Below, piece after piece: positions 45,733 through 55,594 of a stretch of 64,000 bases of DNA (positions are counted from its first letter, which is position 1; each line of letters begins with the position of its first letter). The notes beneath the pieces were generated by a model. The model saw only the letters and a list, made by a program, of their open reading frames with translations, had not been told where the DNA came from and did no database searches. Source of the stretch: Candidatus Saccharibacteria bacterium oral taxon 955 (GTDB lineage: Bacteria; Patescibacteriota; Saccharimonadia; Saccharimonadales; Saccharimonadaceae); assembly GCA_010202265.1 (NCBI GenBank), contig CP047918.1, positions 809,057-873,056 of the forward strand, in the 5' to 3' direction. The translations under genes and the position numbers were made by a program.

Positions 45733-47922
45733 CTACTTCTCCTTTCTATCGGACTTTCCTTCAACTCCCTTAATTAAATCAGCTAGCGTCTTTTTATCCT
45801 TTTGTGATAAATCGTCTTTTTCAGACTCCAGACAACCACCAGCCAACCAGCGATATGTCTCAGCCAGCAACTCATCGGTTGTTTTACAGTTCTCAGTGAT
45901 ACATAGCACCGGAATAGATAATGTTGAAACTGTGTCTATTCGTAACGACCTTTCAAGCGACTCCTGACCATCACAATCTACATATAGGTCTGAGCGCATG
46001 AGCACCGAAGCATACTCGTGGTCAGTTAGTTTCTCGGCTATGTCAATCGGACAATCATCAATTATTGATCTTGCTGTTTCATTGATAGCGCTTCTTGAAA
46101 TGACCTTTACCTCTACACGAGACATATCAATCTCGTTGGTTAGCGTCTTTAGGTATAGGGCGCCTTCTTTGTCGCGATCACTGCCATCCATAGAAAGTGT
46201 TATCCGGCTACTAGCCGACATGCGACGACTTTGACGGTATGGAAGTTGTGGAACATCAGTAGAAAAGCTAGAGTCGTGTTTATATATGTCGACAAAGCCA
46301 ATTGAGCGATCGACAACATCACCAGCTGATAAATTACTGCGATGACTGCGCGTCATGTAACCCTCTTCGGCTAATTTATCGAGGGCGACATCGATATCGT
46401 TTTTTCCACATAGGAACAAACCAGGCGCGCCCAGAGACGCCAGCACAGTGAGCCGTGAACGATCTGCTCCGTCATAAATATAAATAACCGCATCGTATTT
46501 ATCATATTTCTCTTGATCGAGCTCTAAGATGTTGTATGTCCTCGTGACAAACGATATCGTGCTAGGACGAACTATCTTATCCCAGGAGGTCATTTCGTAG
46601 TAATAGTCTACCTGATAGTTCTCAGCAAGCTTTAGATACTGGTTTGTAGCCCATAGTCCAGCCTCACTCGTACCGCAAATGTGCGGCGCAACGATTGCAA
46701 TGCTTGGCTTAGATTCATCGTCAATCTGGCTAGACACTTGCCCGTTTAGCATATGATCACGGATAATCGTCGCCGTATTTTCCCACGTGTAGCGCTCCTG
46801 GATTGCCTTGTAGTAACTCTTCTTTTTCTTACAGACCTTTTCGTCTGCGTGCACCATACTATATATTGCCTCTACCGCCTCATCGATTGAGTATGGTGAG
46901 AACATGAAGTAGGCATCCTCCGATATTTCCCTAAACACGGCAATATCAGAGCAGGCAACAAGTTTGTCCGCATCCATCGCCTCAAGCACCGGCATGCCCA
47001 ATCCCTCATATTCGCTCGGGAACAGCACCCCTTCGGAGTGGGTGTATAGCCACCACAGTTCATCATCGCTGACATTGTCGGTAAATATAATGTCATCACA
47101 GATACTGCGCAGGGACTTCTTTTGTTCATCGTTAAAATACGAGGTTATTACCAGTTGGTAAGCGTGATCGTGCTCAACATTAAATTTATTAAATGCTTTA
47201 ACACCAAATTCATTATTCTTTCGTGGATCACCACCCGTCGGCATGATAATAAACGGTCGGTCAATCGGTAAAGTGGGTTTTGACTCATGGCGAGTTTCAA
47301 CGCTTTGATTAGATGCACCGAGGATATTGACTATTTTGTCCGCAGAAAAACCTAGGAAATTAGTTAGGTCGTTTGCCACTGTCTCAGAGATCGCAAACAC
47401 CATATCGGCCTGATATAGTACCGAAAACCTCGTGAAGAACTGTTCCGACGCTCCATAGCCAAGATACTTCCTGACGTACATCAGCGGAATAAGATCATAG
47501 TAGATCAGCGACTTGTGCGCAGTAGTCGGAAATACTGGGCAAGCTTCATCGAGAAACAGCGAAGTAATCATAAAAGACACTTTTGCGCCGGGAAATCCTC
47601 TGTTTAGATACTCGTCGATAATGGCCTGGTTCCGCTTCTGACCCTTGGTTATTGAACTCAAATCTTCATAGTTAGGGACATCAAGAGCAAGAAAAGTAGC
47701 CTCGACTCTTTTTAGGCCTTCTACAAAATCTTTCAACTCATCGCTATATGGTAACCGGCTATTAAATAACAGCTTGATATCTGGTGTATTCGTCATGAGC
47801 TTATCTGAACCACACCACGCCTCTAGCGTTCGCGCCGTATACTTGCCCATACCACGATGCCACGCCTTTGTCTGCAAAAGTTGACAATCAATAATAAAGA
47901 CTTCGCGTTCCGAACTGCTCAT
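45733..47922 (-). CDS. Large family 4 glycosyltransferase (two-domain)
   Basis: ATG 47922 (MSSSEREVFIIDCQLL) gives about 729 aa. An N-terminal GT4 module has FIIMPTGGDPRKNNEFGVKAF and VLFPSEYEGLGMPVLEAMDA. The rest (from about 405) resembles a second, degenerate GT4-like or unknown domain with PSIAIVAPHICGTSEAGLW. It overlaps the FkbM-type gene start region and the next GT4, so the genes are tightly coupled. It may add two linkages, but only one donor motif is intact. Confidence 0.87.
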   Translation of the reverse strand: MSSSEREVFIIDCQLLQTKAWHRGMGKYTARTLEAWCGSDKLMTNTPDIKLLFNSRLPYSDELKDFVEGLKRVEATFLALDVPNYEDLSSITKGQKRNQAIIDEYLNRGFPGAKVSFMITSLFLDEACPVFPTTAHKSLIYYDLIPLMYVRKYLGYGASEQFFTRFSVLYQADMVFAISETVANDLTNFLGFSADKIVNILGASNQSVETRHESKPTLPIDRPFIIMPTGGDPRKNNEFGVKAFNKFNVEHDHAYQLVITSYFNDEQKKSLRSICDDIIFTDNVSDDELWWLYTHSEGVLFPSEYEGLGMPVLEAMDADKLVACSDIAVFREISEDAYFMFSPYSIDEAVEAIYSMVHADEKVCKKKKSYYKAIQERYTWENTATIIRDHMLNGQVSSQIDDESKPSIAIVAPHICGTSEAGLWATNQYLKLAENYQVDYYYEMTSWDKIVRPSTISFVTRTYNILELDQEKYDKYDAVIYIYDGADRSRLTVLASLGAPGLFLCGKNDIDVALDKLAEEGYMTRSHRSNLSAGDVVDRSIGFVDIYKHDSSFSTDVPQLPYRQSRRMSASSRITLSMDGSDRDKEGALYLKTLTNEIDMSRVEVKVISRSAINETARSIIDDCPIDIAEKLTDHEYASVLMRSDLYVDCDGQESLERSLRIDTVSTLSIPVLCITENCKTTDELLAETYRWLAGGCLESEKDDLSQKDKKTLADLIKGVEGKSDRKEK

Positions 47923-48938
47923 CGTTTTACCACTTTCTTTATGACACGCTTCAACCTTCGATATACAGCAAAACCAACCCGGCGTGGGTGCCATCTGTTT
48001 AGCTTGCCAGCGTTAGTGTATCTTTGTGCCAAACTAAACCATACTCGTGAATCGTAACCTTCGTCCTCCTCGCCGTCTAGCTGAGGACGGATGTTCTCAT
48101 AGTCAGTCGCTGGCAGAAGCTTGCCTTGTGTAAATAAATCAACCTTTTTTGCAACTATCTTCGCCATTTGTCTCATCCTAATCGAATCAACCTCGTTAGC
48201 TGGTCTTTCCTCAAGCGTCTCCTCAAGATCGCGGATTTTATCTTTCAAAAAGGTGACGCGCTGATGCAAGAAATTAAGCTCTTCCCAGACATTCAATGTC
48301 ACTACATACGGACCATACACCACCCGACCAACTTGGGGTAGTTTATCGCCATAATAATTCTTATCAGCATAATAGTGGTTCTTGCCATCGGAGTATACGA
48401 GTTCGTACTGAATCGATTTAGCATAGTCATCAATACTAGCCACACCGTCGGTCGCGACACAAATAATATGTGGTCGAATCTTGTCCCAATCACAGCCTCT
48501 CAATACTTCAAGTTCTTTTTTGCCTGCATTTACCTTGAGGAAGTCTATTTCGCCTAGGTCGTGAGATGTGATAATCTCACCGAGTGTCGTAACCTTAACT
48601 TTATATTCTGTAGTATAGTTAGCTAAGTCTCCTTCACCCAAGCGCTCACGGTAAATAATTTCACCAGACGACTTATCGCTCAAAAAACCATGTATGATTA
48701 AGTCGCGACTTCGGTATTTTTTCAGCAACCCCTCAAGTCGTCCACTAGGAGTAACATCAATCCCACTCCAGCCACGGTCGTAAAAGAATCGTGTTGCCGA
48801 AGAATATGCTGGATGACCAGCTCCAACATCTACATAAACTCCGTTATTTTTATCCCCCAGCAAAGAGTCTAGTATTATGTCCTCTCTGTTGGGAGCATAA
48901 GATATGGTATAGGCATTAATCGGTCGTATATTTCTCAT
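47919..48938 (-). CDS. FkbM-family methyltransferase-like protein
   Basis: ATG 48938 gives 339 aa. The AdoMet-binding motif I is YVDVGAGHP, with the FkbM-type FFYDRGWSGIDV and IDFLKVNAGKKELEVLRGC. A C-terminal coiled-coil segment (VTFLKDKIRDLEETLEER) follows. It would O-methylate a sugar or cap a glycan end. The stop codon overlaps the start of the large GT4. In the Wzm/Wzt cluster, methylation at the non-reducing end is a known chain-length signal for Wzt; that role is inferred. Confidence 0.82.
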   Translation of the reverse strand: MRNIRPINAYTISYAPNREDIILDSLLGDKNNGVYVDVGAGHPAYSSATRFFYDRGWSGIDVTPSGRLEGLLKKYRSRDLIIHGFLSDKSSGEIIYRERLGEGDLANYTTEYKVKVTTLGEIITSHDLGEIDFLKVNAGKKELEVLRGCDWDKIRPHIICVATDGVASIDDYAKSIQYELVYSDGKNHYYADKNYYGDKLPQVGRVVYGPYVVTLNVWEELNFLHQRVTFLKDKIRDLEETLEERPANEVDSIRMRQMAKIVAKKVDLFTQGKLLPATDYENIRPQLDGEEDEGYDSRVWFSLAQRYTNAGKLNRWHPRRVGFAVYRRLKRVIKKVVKR

Positions 48939-48940
48939 AA

Positions 48941-50152
48941 TCACTCTTTGACAGAAAACGTAACAGGCGGGTTAATCAGATATGGCGTTTTCATCTCCTT
49001 AAACACATCAAACGTCTTGGCCTCTTCCCACCACTCAGCGACTTCTGTACCATTCTTGTAGATAACAGCTGGCTCAATAACATAAGTACCAGTGTTAAAT
49101 ACATTTGGAACCTCGAAGCTAACTGTTATCTTGTCGCCAGCCTTCATCTTGAGTGGCTCATGCTTTAATATGACGCTATTTGTTCCTAGGATGTGTTGCT
49201 CAGCAGTAGATTTAATCATAAAACCCGGCACTGCATCAGGAACGTCTTCGTGAGCAATCAGCGTATAACTGAAGCTAACCGTTGGGTGAGTGTCGGTGTA
49301 GCGCTTGGCACTTGTTTTGATATTGTCCATCGTAACCACTTTGGTTCCCCAGCGTGAGTTTTTGGTTTGCTCCTCATCATCAGAGTCTTGATTAATGAAC
49401 ATTTTTGTATACATCGAAGCAATTTTTGAGGCGCGACCAATCTCGACAACTTCGCTATCCTCAATCAAAACCGCACGGTCACAGTATTCACGTACCGCAT
49501 TCATATCATGCGTGACAAAAACGACTGTCGTATTGCTTGCCTTTAGTTTGCGGAAATAATCAAAACACTTCTTCTGGAAGTCGGCGTCACCAACCGCAAG
49601 CACCTCGTCAATCAAAAGTACATCTGCTTGCGCACGAGTTGCCACCGAAAACGCCAATCGTACCTGCATACCGCTTGAGTAGTTCTTGAGCTTTTGGTCC
49701 ATGAAACGCTCAAGCTCTGCGAACGCCACAATATCGTCATACATATCAGCTATCTCAGCCCTAGTAAATCCGAGTAGCGCACCGTTTAGATAAACATTTT
49801 CTCGACCCGTCAACTCTGGATTAAACCCAACACCCAGTTCGATAAATGGCACAAGCTTACCCTCAATCCTGACACTACCGCTAGTTGGCTGGTAGATTCC
49901 AGCTAGAATTTTGAGCAAAGTACTTTTACCACTTCCGTTTCGCCCCAAAATCCCGAAAAACTCACCTTTTTTTATCTCAAGTGATATGTTTTTGAGCGCC
50001 TGCTGATGCTCAAAGCCTCGTCGGTGTGAGCGCAACATGCCTGTAAACGCTTGTTTGATTGAGGTTTTTTTCTCGTGAGGCAATACAAATGATTTACTGA
50101 CATTTTTTACCGAAACTACCGCCGTGCTTTCATGCTTTTTTCGCTCAGCCAT
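48941..50152 (-). CDS. wzt: ABC transporter ATP-binding protein, Wzt-type with C-terminal glycan-binding domain
   Basis: The 403-aa protein has Walker A GRNGSGKST (K76), signature YSSGMQ (158-163), Walker B VLLIDE with E183 and the H-loop FVTHDM. The C-terminal 140 residues form an Ig-like strand-rich domain of the Wzt type, which recognises the non-reducing end of the exported polymer. Start follows the Wzm stop with no gap (TAGATG). It powers export of the surface polysaccharide. Confidence 0.94.
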   Translation of the reverse strand: MAERKKHESTAVVSVKNVSKSFVLPHEKKTSIKQAFTGMLRSHRRGFEHQQALKNISLEIKKGEFFGILGRNGSGKSTLLKILAGIYQPTSGSVRIEGKLVPFIELGVGFNPELTGRENVYLNGALLGFTRAEIADMYDDIVAFAELERFMDQKLKNYSSGMQVRLAFSVATRAQADVLLIDEVLAVGDADFQKKCFDYFRKLKASNTTVVFVTHDMNAVREYCDRAVLIEDSEVVEIGRASKIASMYTKMFINQDSDDEEQTKNSRWGTKVVTMDNIKTSAKRYTDTHPTVSFSYTLIAHEDVPDAVPGFMIKSTAEQHILGTNSVILKHEPLKMKAGDKITVSFEVPNVFNTGTYVIEPAVIYKNGTEVAEWWEEAKTFDVFKEMKTPYLINPPVTFSVKE

Positions 50153-50965
50153 CTAGATATCCTCCGCAAACCTATCTTGTCGCGCAGTAAAGAACTTCCA
50201 CGCACCAATCGCAATCACAATCACCAAACCAACCGGTACTAGCCTCATCAATTCATTACCATAAACGGTCCCTACAGTTTGGGTTTGAGGCGTTATCATA
50301 ACGTAGCGTATGTCCTGAATAATCTGAGCAACCGGGCTAAGCAGTAGTATCTTCGCAGCCCCCGCTGGCAAAAGTGTAATCGGATACAGAATCGGCGTGG
50401 CATAAAAGAATCCTTGCATAAACACTTCCCAGATATAATTCATATCACGCAGCCTCACAAATACTGCGCTCAACAGGAAGGCAACTCCAATCGAGAGAAT
50501 GAACAGCTCGATGATCAAAAGAGGTAGCCAGACAATCGGTAGAGTCAGTGGCACCTTATTGATAACCATAAACAAGCCAACAACCAAAAGGTTTATGAAC
50601 AAGTTTATTAGCGCCGAGAGCGAACCAGCCAGCACGATCACGTATTTCGGAAAGTTTATCTTTCGGATCAGATCACCCTTGCTGACGATAGCAGCGACTC
50701 CACCGTTGGTCACCTCGGCAAAATAGTTCCATAGAACGATTCCGAGCAAGAGATAAACCGGCATATGATCAATGTCATGACCAATTTTCAAAAACTTAAC
50801 AAAGATAAAGTACAAAATAACAAACAGTGCAAGTGGCCTGAGCAGCGACCACACATACCCTAGCACAGATCCTTGATAACGTAGTTTAAAATCGGTTAAC
50901 ACTAGCTCGCGAAGTAGGATAGTAGAATGACTAAGCGAGGATTTACTTCGTAGTTTCGTTCCCAT
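50153..50965 (-). CDS. wzm: ABC-2 type polysaccharide permease, Wzm-type
   Basis: The 270-aa protein has six membrane helices and the ABC-2 polysaccharide exporter pattern LVLTDFKLRYQGSVLGYVWSLL and LRDMNYIWEVFMQG. It partners Wzt directly downstream. The start at 50965 has TATAAT 11 nt upstream. The pair exports the lipid-linked glycan across the inner membrane. Confidence 0.94.
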   Translation of the reverse strand: MGTKLRSKSSLSHSTILLRELVLTDFKLRYQGSVLGYVWSLLRPLALFVILYFIFVKFLKIGHDIDHMPVYLLLGIVLWNYFAEVTNGGVAAIVSKGDLIRKINFPKYVIVLAGSLSALINLFINLLVVGLFMVINKVPLTLPIVWLPLLIIELFILSIGVAFLLSAVFVRLRDMNYIWEVFMQGFFYATPILYPITLLPAGAAKILLLSPVAQIIQDIRYVMITPQTQTVGTVYGNELMRLVPVGLVIVIAIGAWKFFTARQDRFAEDI

Positions 50966-50995
50966 AATCTCTGTCTATTATACGATATCGAGGAC

Positions 50996-53197
50996 CTAAT
51001 CACCAGCCTGACCAGTACCCGAGACAACACCACCACCTACATTTACACTGCCATGGAAGCCAGCGTCACCGAAGGAGAATATACCTCCGTCGCTTGCTAC
51101 CATCCAGTAGCCGTTACCGGTCGAGGTTTTAATAATACTTACAATCGGCTTATTTAATTTGATATTCCCAGTCGAACCATGGAAGCCAGCATCACCGAAG
51201 GAGAATATACCGCCGTCGCTTGCTACCATCCAGTAACCGTTACCACTTGGCGTTGCCGCCATGCCGACGATTGGTTTGTTGAGTGTGATATTTCCCGTCG
51301 AACCATGGAAGCCAGCATCACCGAAGGAGAATATACCGCCGTCGCTTGCTACCATCCAGTAACCGTTACCACTTGGCGTTGCCGCCATGCCGACGATTGG
51401 TTTGTTGAGTGTGATATTTCCCGTCGAACCATGGAAGCCAGCATCACCGAAGGAGAATATACCGCCGTCGCTTGCTACCATCCAGTAACCGTTACCACTT
51501 GGCGTTGCCGCCATGCCGACGATTGGTTTGTTGAGTGTGATATTTCCCGTCGAACCATGGAAGCCAGCATCACCGAAGGAGAATATACCGCCGTCGCTTG
51601 CTACCATCCAGTAACCGTTCTTGTTTGGAACTGAGGCTATATCAACAATCGGTCGGGTAAGCGGGCTAGTCACCGAACCCTTGCATACTGCTGACCCAAA
51701 GCAGTAGACTTGACCGGTTTTAGACGCCATCATATATCCCCGACCCTTTGCTCCAGGTGGAATATGAATATTCTGCCTTAGTGGTGGTGGTGTTACGTTA
51801 CCAGTTAGCCTATCGTCGCCATGAAACATCGGCCAACCAGCGTTACCAAGTCGCGCCTCAACAGCTGTAGAAAACTCATATCGATCAACTATACCGGTAC
51901 CATTTGGTCGGGTTCCAGCTATCACTATATCTAGCTTCCCGTTGCCATCAATATCACCTATATACGGGCTATTCTGATACGATGCCACGCCTTGTCGTAT
52001 ACCCCAGAGCAGTCCACCGCCGTTACCGCTATAGGCAAACACACCACCCCCGGTTGGCACGAGTATATCCTGTCGGCCATCGTTATTTAGGTCTGCCAAA
52101 CTGACTTGTCCTAGCACTATACCACCAGCACTCGATCGTGGAAAACCAGGCACCATTGCACCGTTGCCTTTGATGGCCCATATTTTTCCTGCTTGAGGCC
52201 CCTGCCAAGTTCCTATCACGATATCACGCACACCATCACCATCGACGTCACCTAGAGCAGGAGAAGCGAGCGTTTGCGCACCGAGATCCTTTGACCACTT
52301 TAGTTGCCCAGTCCTTAGATTGAGAACGAATATCTTAGTTGAGTCTCTCGCCCCACCCGGCTGACTCGCCCAATAGTTGCCAGTACCAAAAATAACCTCA
52401 GAAACACCGTCGCCGTCAATATCACCGACAACTGGAGATGAACGAACCATTTCATCTACTCTATACTCCCAAATCACAGAACCTTCTCCGGTGACAGTGC
52501 GAACCATTCCACCTCTATGATCTACAACACCGCCAGGAGTTGAGTCGCCGCCCATAATGATATCGGTTACTCCGTCACCGTTTGCATCAGCAAGGGCTGG
52601 CGTAGCAAACTGGGTGTCGTCCCAGTACATTGGCCAACCTACATTTTGGTTGCCGTCTGGGTTGATTGACCAAGAACGAAGACCGAGCGTTCCAAACGCA
52701 ATATCTGGCTGGTTGTTATTGTTTGTGTCGCCAATCACAGGCGAGGACTGAACGCCTGATATACAGTTTATTGAGCCATCAAACGTTGGTGTATACCTCT
52801 TTATACTACCGTTGATGGCAAACCGATACATACCACCGCCGCTGCAGTGATCGGTGTCCGACGTTCCTGATCCGATAAAAATATCTAACTTACCGTCTCC
52901 GTCAACATCAGCGCTACTCGCCGATGAGTTAATTGGACGGACGGTTGGTTGGGGCCAATTGGGTGTATAATTACCCGTGTCACCGTTTAGGATATAAACT
53001 TGACCGTTGTGTGCCCCAAAAATAATATCTTTTGATCCACCGTCAAAATTTATTGGCATAGGAGAAGACTCTCGTATAACAGCTCCTGGCAAATCACGAG
53101 ACCACTTAAGGCTGGGCGCTGCCGCCGACACGTGATTGCTAGTAAGTAGCGACAAAGCACCCATCAGTCCAACTGCTAGTGATATTTTTCGTATCAT
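50996..53197 (-). CDS. Secreted FG-GAP propeller protein with 42-aa tandem repeats
   Basis: The probable start is ATG 53197 (two codons after GTG 53203) with SD GAGGGG. A signal peptide (about 1-25) is followed by an FG-GAP/VCBS beta-propeller of about eight blades (repeats ending like DIDGDGVSEVIFG, DVDGDGVRDIVIG, DLNNDGRQDILV, DIDGNGKLDIVIA). Acidic DxDxDG loops suggest Ca2+ binding. The C-terminus has six tandem 42-aa units NGYWMVASDGGIFSFGD..., the first degenerate. It is secreted and probably surface bound; ligand unknown. Confidence 0.88.
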   Translation of the reverse strand: MIRKISLAVGLMGALSLLTSNHVSAAAPSLKWSRDLPGAVIRESSPMPINFDGGSKDIIFGAHNGQVYILNGDTGNYTPNWPQPTVRPINSSASSADVDGDGKLDIFIGSGTSDTDHCSGGGMYRFAINGSIKRYTPTFDGSINCISGVQSSPVIGDTNNNNQPDIAFGTLGLRSWSINPDGNQNVGWPMYWDDTQFATPALADANGDGVTDIIMGGDSTPGGVVDHRGGMVRTVTGEGSVIWEYRVDEMVRSSPVVGDIDGDGVSEVIFGTGNYWASQPGGARDSTKIFVLNLRTGQLKWSKDLGAQTLASPALGDVDGDGVRDIVIGTWQGPQAGKIWAIKGNGAMVPGFPRSSAGGIVLGQVSLADLNNDGRQDILVPTGGGVFAYSGNGGGLLWGIRQGVASYQNSPYIGDIDGNGKLDIVIAGTRPNGTGIVDRYEFSTAVEARLGNAGWPMFHGDDRLTGNVTPPPLRQNIHIPPGAKGRGYMMASKTGQVYCFGSAVCKGSVTSPLTRPIVDIASVPNKNGYWMVASDGGIFSFGDAGFHGSTGNITLNKPIVGMAATPSGNGYWMVASDGGIFSFGDAGFHGSTGNITLNKPIVGMAATPSGNGYWMVASDGGIFSFGDAGFHGSTGNITLNKPIVGMAATPSGNGYWMVASDGGIFSFGDAGFHGSTGNIKLNKPIVSIIKTSTGNGYWMVASDGGIFSFGDAGFHGSVNVGGGVVSGTGQAGD
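51048..51677 (-). repeat. 126-bp tandem repeat coding array
   Basis: Successive units start 126 bp apart (for example the AACC before ATGGAAGCC at 51175, 51301, 51427, 51553). The three inner units are virtually identical in DNA; the units at both ends diverge. All encode the 42-aa NGYWMVASDGGIFSFGDAGF unit. The high DNA identity suggests recent expansion by slippage or recombination. Confidence 0.9.
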
Positions 53198-53237
53198 GAC
53201 CACCCCTCACTGAAATAATTAGTTAGAAAACCCCTTT

Positions 53238-53257
53238 TGATGGCCGAGAGACCATCA
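53238..53257 (-). promoter_or_regulatory. Leader hairpin of the propeller gene
   Basis: TGATGG and CCATCA pair over 6 bp with an 8-nt loop about 40 nt before the start of the propeller gene. TATACT-like sequence lies next to it. It is not followed by a T tail. Function unknown. Confidence 0.35.
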
Positions 53258-53351
53258 GTATACACCTCAGACACAGACCCCAGTGCCCCTTCTTTCATAA
53301 TAGACCCCTATTTCTTGTGTTTTCTTAATTATATCTAACTATACTGTAAAT

Positions 53352-54530
53352 ATGTATACTAGACTACAGACTATGGCTAAATTGCGTGTTCTATTTGAAG
53401 CTGGTCCGATGGTAGATAAACACAAAACTGGTGTTGGTTATTTTGTCGACTACCTAGTCCAGTCACTCGCTAAAACTGATAGTGTTGATCTCACTGGGTA
53501 TTATTTTGATTTTCTCGGAAAAAATAAAACACCTACGCCAACCCTAAAAAATACTCGTTTTGAAAGAATCTCTCTAATCCCGGGAAAGACCCTTTCGGTA
53601 ACTCGTCGGCTAGGCTGGCAGCCTCCTCTTAGTTTTTTTACAAAAACCAGTAATTATCACGTGACGCTTTTTACTAATTATGTCTCTCTCCCAACTTCAC
53701 CATATTCAAAAGTCGCCTTGATTGTATACGACCTAGGGTTCATAGACCACCCAGACTTTACCGAGCAAAAGAATCTTGCCTACCTAGAGTCATTTTCAAC
53801 CAAATCTATTCAATCCGCTGACCTGATTATTACAATTTCAGAGTTTACAAAAAAACGAATTAAGGAATTATTCCCGTCCATAACCTGCCCTATAGTTGTT
53901 ACGCCGATCCCTCCAGTGTCACCCCCTCCTTATCCCGTAGAGAAAGAGCCGTCGATACTCAAAAAATTTTCGCTCACTAAACATAAATACATTCTCTATC
54001 TCGGTACAATCGAACCCAGAAAAAATCTAAAAAATCTAATCATCGCCTATTCTCATTTGCCAGAAAAAATTAGGTCCACTCACCCTCTCGTTCTCGCTGG
54101 AGGCAAAGGCTGGAAAGATGAAGAGATTCGTCAGGCTATATCAGACTATAAATCAAAAGGCTACAACATCATAACCACAGGCTACATCACCGACAAAGAA
54201 AAAGCTGTTCTATACAAAAATACCGCCTGCTTCACTCTGCCTTCACACTACGAGGGGTTTGGCATGCCTATCCTCGAAGCTATGCAATACTCCATACCAG
54301 TTGCCATAAGTGATATCCCTGTGTTTCACGAGGTAGCAGGCCAGGCCGCCGTCTACTTCAATCAAGACGACCCCGACTCAATCGCAACCGCAATCAGTAA
54401 ACTACTAGACGACGCCAAGCTTAGACAGAATCTCGCTCGACATCAGAGTAAAGAACTCGCTAAATACAGCTGGAAATCAAACGCTAATCTTGTTATTAAG
54501 GCATTTCAGGCTCTCATTGACAAAAAATAG
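53352..54530 (+). CDS. Family 4 glycosyltransferase
   Basis: The 392-aa (or 385-aa from ATG 53373) GT-B enzyme has ILYLGTIEPRKNLKNLI and PSHYEGFGMPILEAMQYSIPVA with GQAAVYFNQDD. The first ATG lies 6 nt after TATACT, matching the leaderless pattern; the second lies 12 nt after another TATACT and better fits family N-termini, so the start is open. It stands alone between divergent genes. Confidence 0.92.
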   Translation: MYTRLQTMAKLRVLFEAGPMVDKHKTGVGYFVDYLVQSLAKTDSVDLTGYYFDFLGKNKTPTPTLKNTRFERISLIPGKTLSVTRRLGWQPPLSFFTKTSNYHVTLFTNYVSLPTSPYSKVALIVYDLGFIDHPDFTEQKNLAYLESFSTKSIQSADLIITISEFTKKRIKELFPSITCPIVVTPIPPVSPPPYPVEKEPSILKKFSLTKHKYILYLGTIEPRKNLKNLIIAYSHLPEKIRSTHPLVLAGGKGWKDEEIRQAISDYKSKGYNIITTGYITDKEKAVLYKNTACFTLPSHYEGFGMPILEAMQYSIPVAISDIPVFHEVAGQAAVYFNQDDPDSIATAISKLLDDAKLRQNLARHQSKELAKYSWKSNANLVIKAFQALIDKK

Positions 54531-54596
54531 CCCAGCCATTTGGCACTCACTACAGTTACGCTATACTAGTAGATAGACTTTACTAATGGAGTACAT

Positions 54597-55532
54597 ATGT
54601 CCGAAAAAATTATCGTTACTGGTGTAAATGGATTTGTTGGCGAACATGTCGTCGACACATTTAAGGAAGATGGGTTTGAGGTTGTCGGTATAGGCTCTGA
54701 CAATAACCCAAACGAAAAAGTTGCCCATAAATTAGATACTTATGTGTCGTGTAACCTTCTTGATGTCGACTCAGTAAATAACATAGATCTAAATAACGCC
54801 CGTGCAATTATTCATCTCGCTGGCTTGTCTGCTGTAAGTCGATCATTTGACCAAGCTCAACGATATATCTCTGACAATGCTGTTATGACCTACAACCTGC
54901 TAGATCATGCAAAAACTAGCAATATGCAGGGCCGCGCTATTGTTGTAAGTAGTGGCGCTCTATACGATCCAAACCAACCACTACCGATAAGCGAAGAGTC
55001 AGCTACTAGCCCAACTTCACCATACGCAATCGGTAAACTAGCCAGTGAGCATGTCGTTGATTACTTCCGTAATCGCGGTCTAGATGCTGTTATTGCTAGA
55101 CCCTTTAATCATATCGGGCCGGGCCAGAAGGAAGGCTTCATCCTGCCGGATATCTACGCCCAACTATCTTCCGTTGGTAGTGGCGGTGAAATACAGGTCG
55201 GAAATCTCAATACAAGACGCGACTATACCGACGTACGTGATATCGTCGCCGGATACAAAGCCCTTGCCCTTGCCGACTCCCTCGATCACAGGCTTTACAA
55301 TATCTGCTCAGGCAAGAGCCTATCGGGCAAAGACATTCTCGCACTCGTCGAAAGAATAGGGAACTACACCGACATAAAAGTATCGATTGACCCTTCAAAA
55401 ATTCGCCCATCAGACATCATGGACATATACGGCGATTCATCGAGGATCCGTAAAGAACTCGGTTGGCAGCCTCAATATGATATTGAGCAGACGATTGCTG
55501 ACTTTATAGCAGACTCGTCGCGCGACAAATAA
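54597..55532 (+). CDS. rmd: GDP-4-keto-6-deoxy-D-mannose reductase-like SDR (RMD)
   Basis: The 311-aa extended SDR has the NAD(P) motif VTGVNGFVG and catalytic SPYAIGKLA (Tyr-x3-Lys). The family-specific ARPFNHIGPGQKEGF, VGNLNTRRDYTDVRDIV and DPSKIRPSDIMDIYGD match RMD enzymes, which reduce the GMD product to GDP-D-rhamnose. It sits back-to-back with gmd, separated by a shared hairpin. Whether it also reduces the ColD-type product, giving a 3,6-dideoxy sugar, cannot be decided. Confidence 0.88.
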   Translation: MSEKIIVTGVNGFVGEHVVDTFKEDGFEVVGIGSDNNPNEKVAHKLDTYVSCNLLDVDSVNNIDLNNARAIIHLAGLSAVSRSFDQAQRYISDNAVMTYNLLDHAKTSNMQGRAIVVSSGALYDPNQPLPISEESATSPTSPYAIGKLASEHVVDYFRNRGLDAVIARPFNHIGPGQKEGFILPDIYAQLSSVGSGGEIQVGNLNTRRDYTDVRDIVAGYKALALADSLDHRLYNICSGKSLSGKDILALVERIGNYTDIKVSIDPSKIRPSDIMDIYGDSSRIRKELGWQPQYDIEQTIADFIADSSRDK

Positions 55533-55544
55533 AGCCTCATAACC

Positions 55545-55582
55545 AAATAAATAAGGACACCTGCTGGTGCCCCTATTTATTG
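55545..55582. terminator. Bidirectional terminator between rmd and gmd
   Basis: AATAAAT and ATTTATT flank an inner ACC/GGT stem with loop TGCT, giving a long A/T-armed hairpin between two convergent genes. Both sides have T-rich exits. Confidence 0.65.
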
Positions 55583-55594
55583 TTAGTAATCGAA

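Noticed and set aside
51179-51634. Repetitive 151-aa frame on the plus strand
   Set aside because: It is the open antisense of the 126-bp repeats; no start signal.
51048-51677. CRISPR-like array
   Set aside because: The repeats are 126 bp, directly adjoining and in frame inside a protein; there are no spacers.
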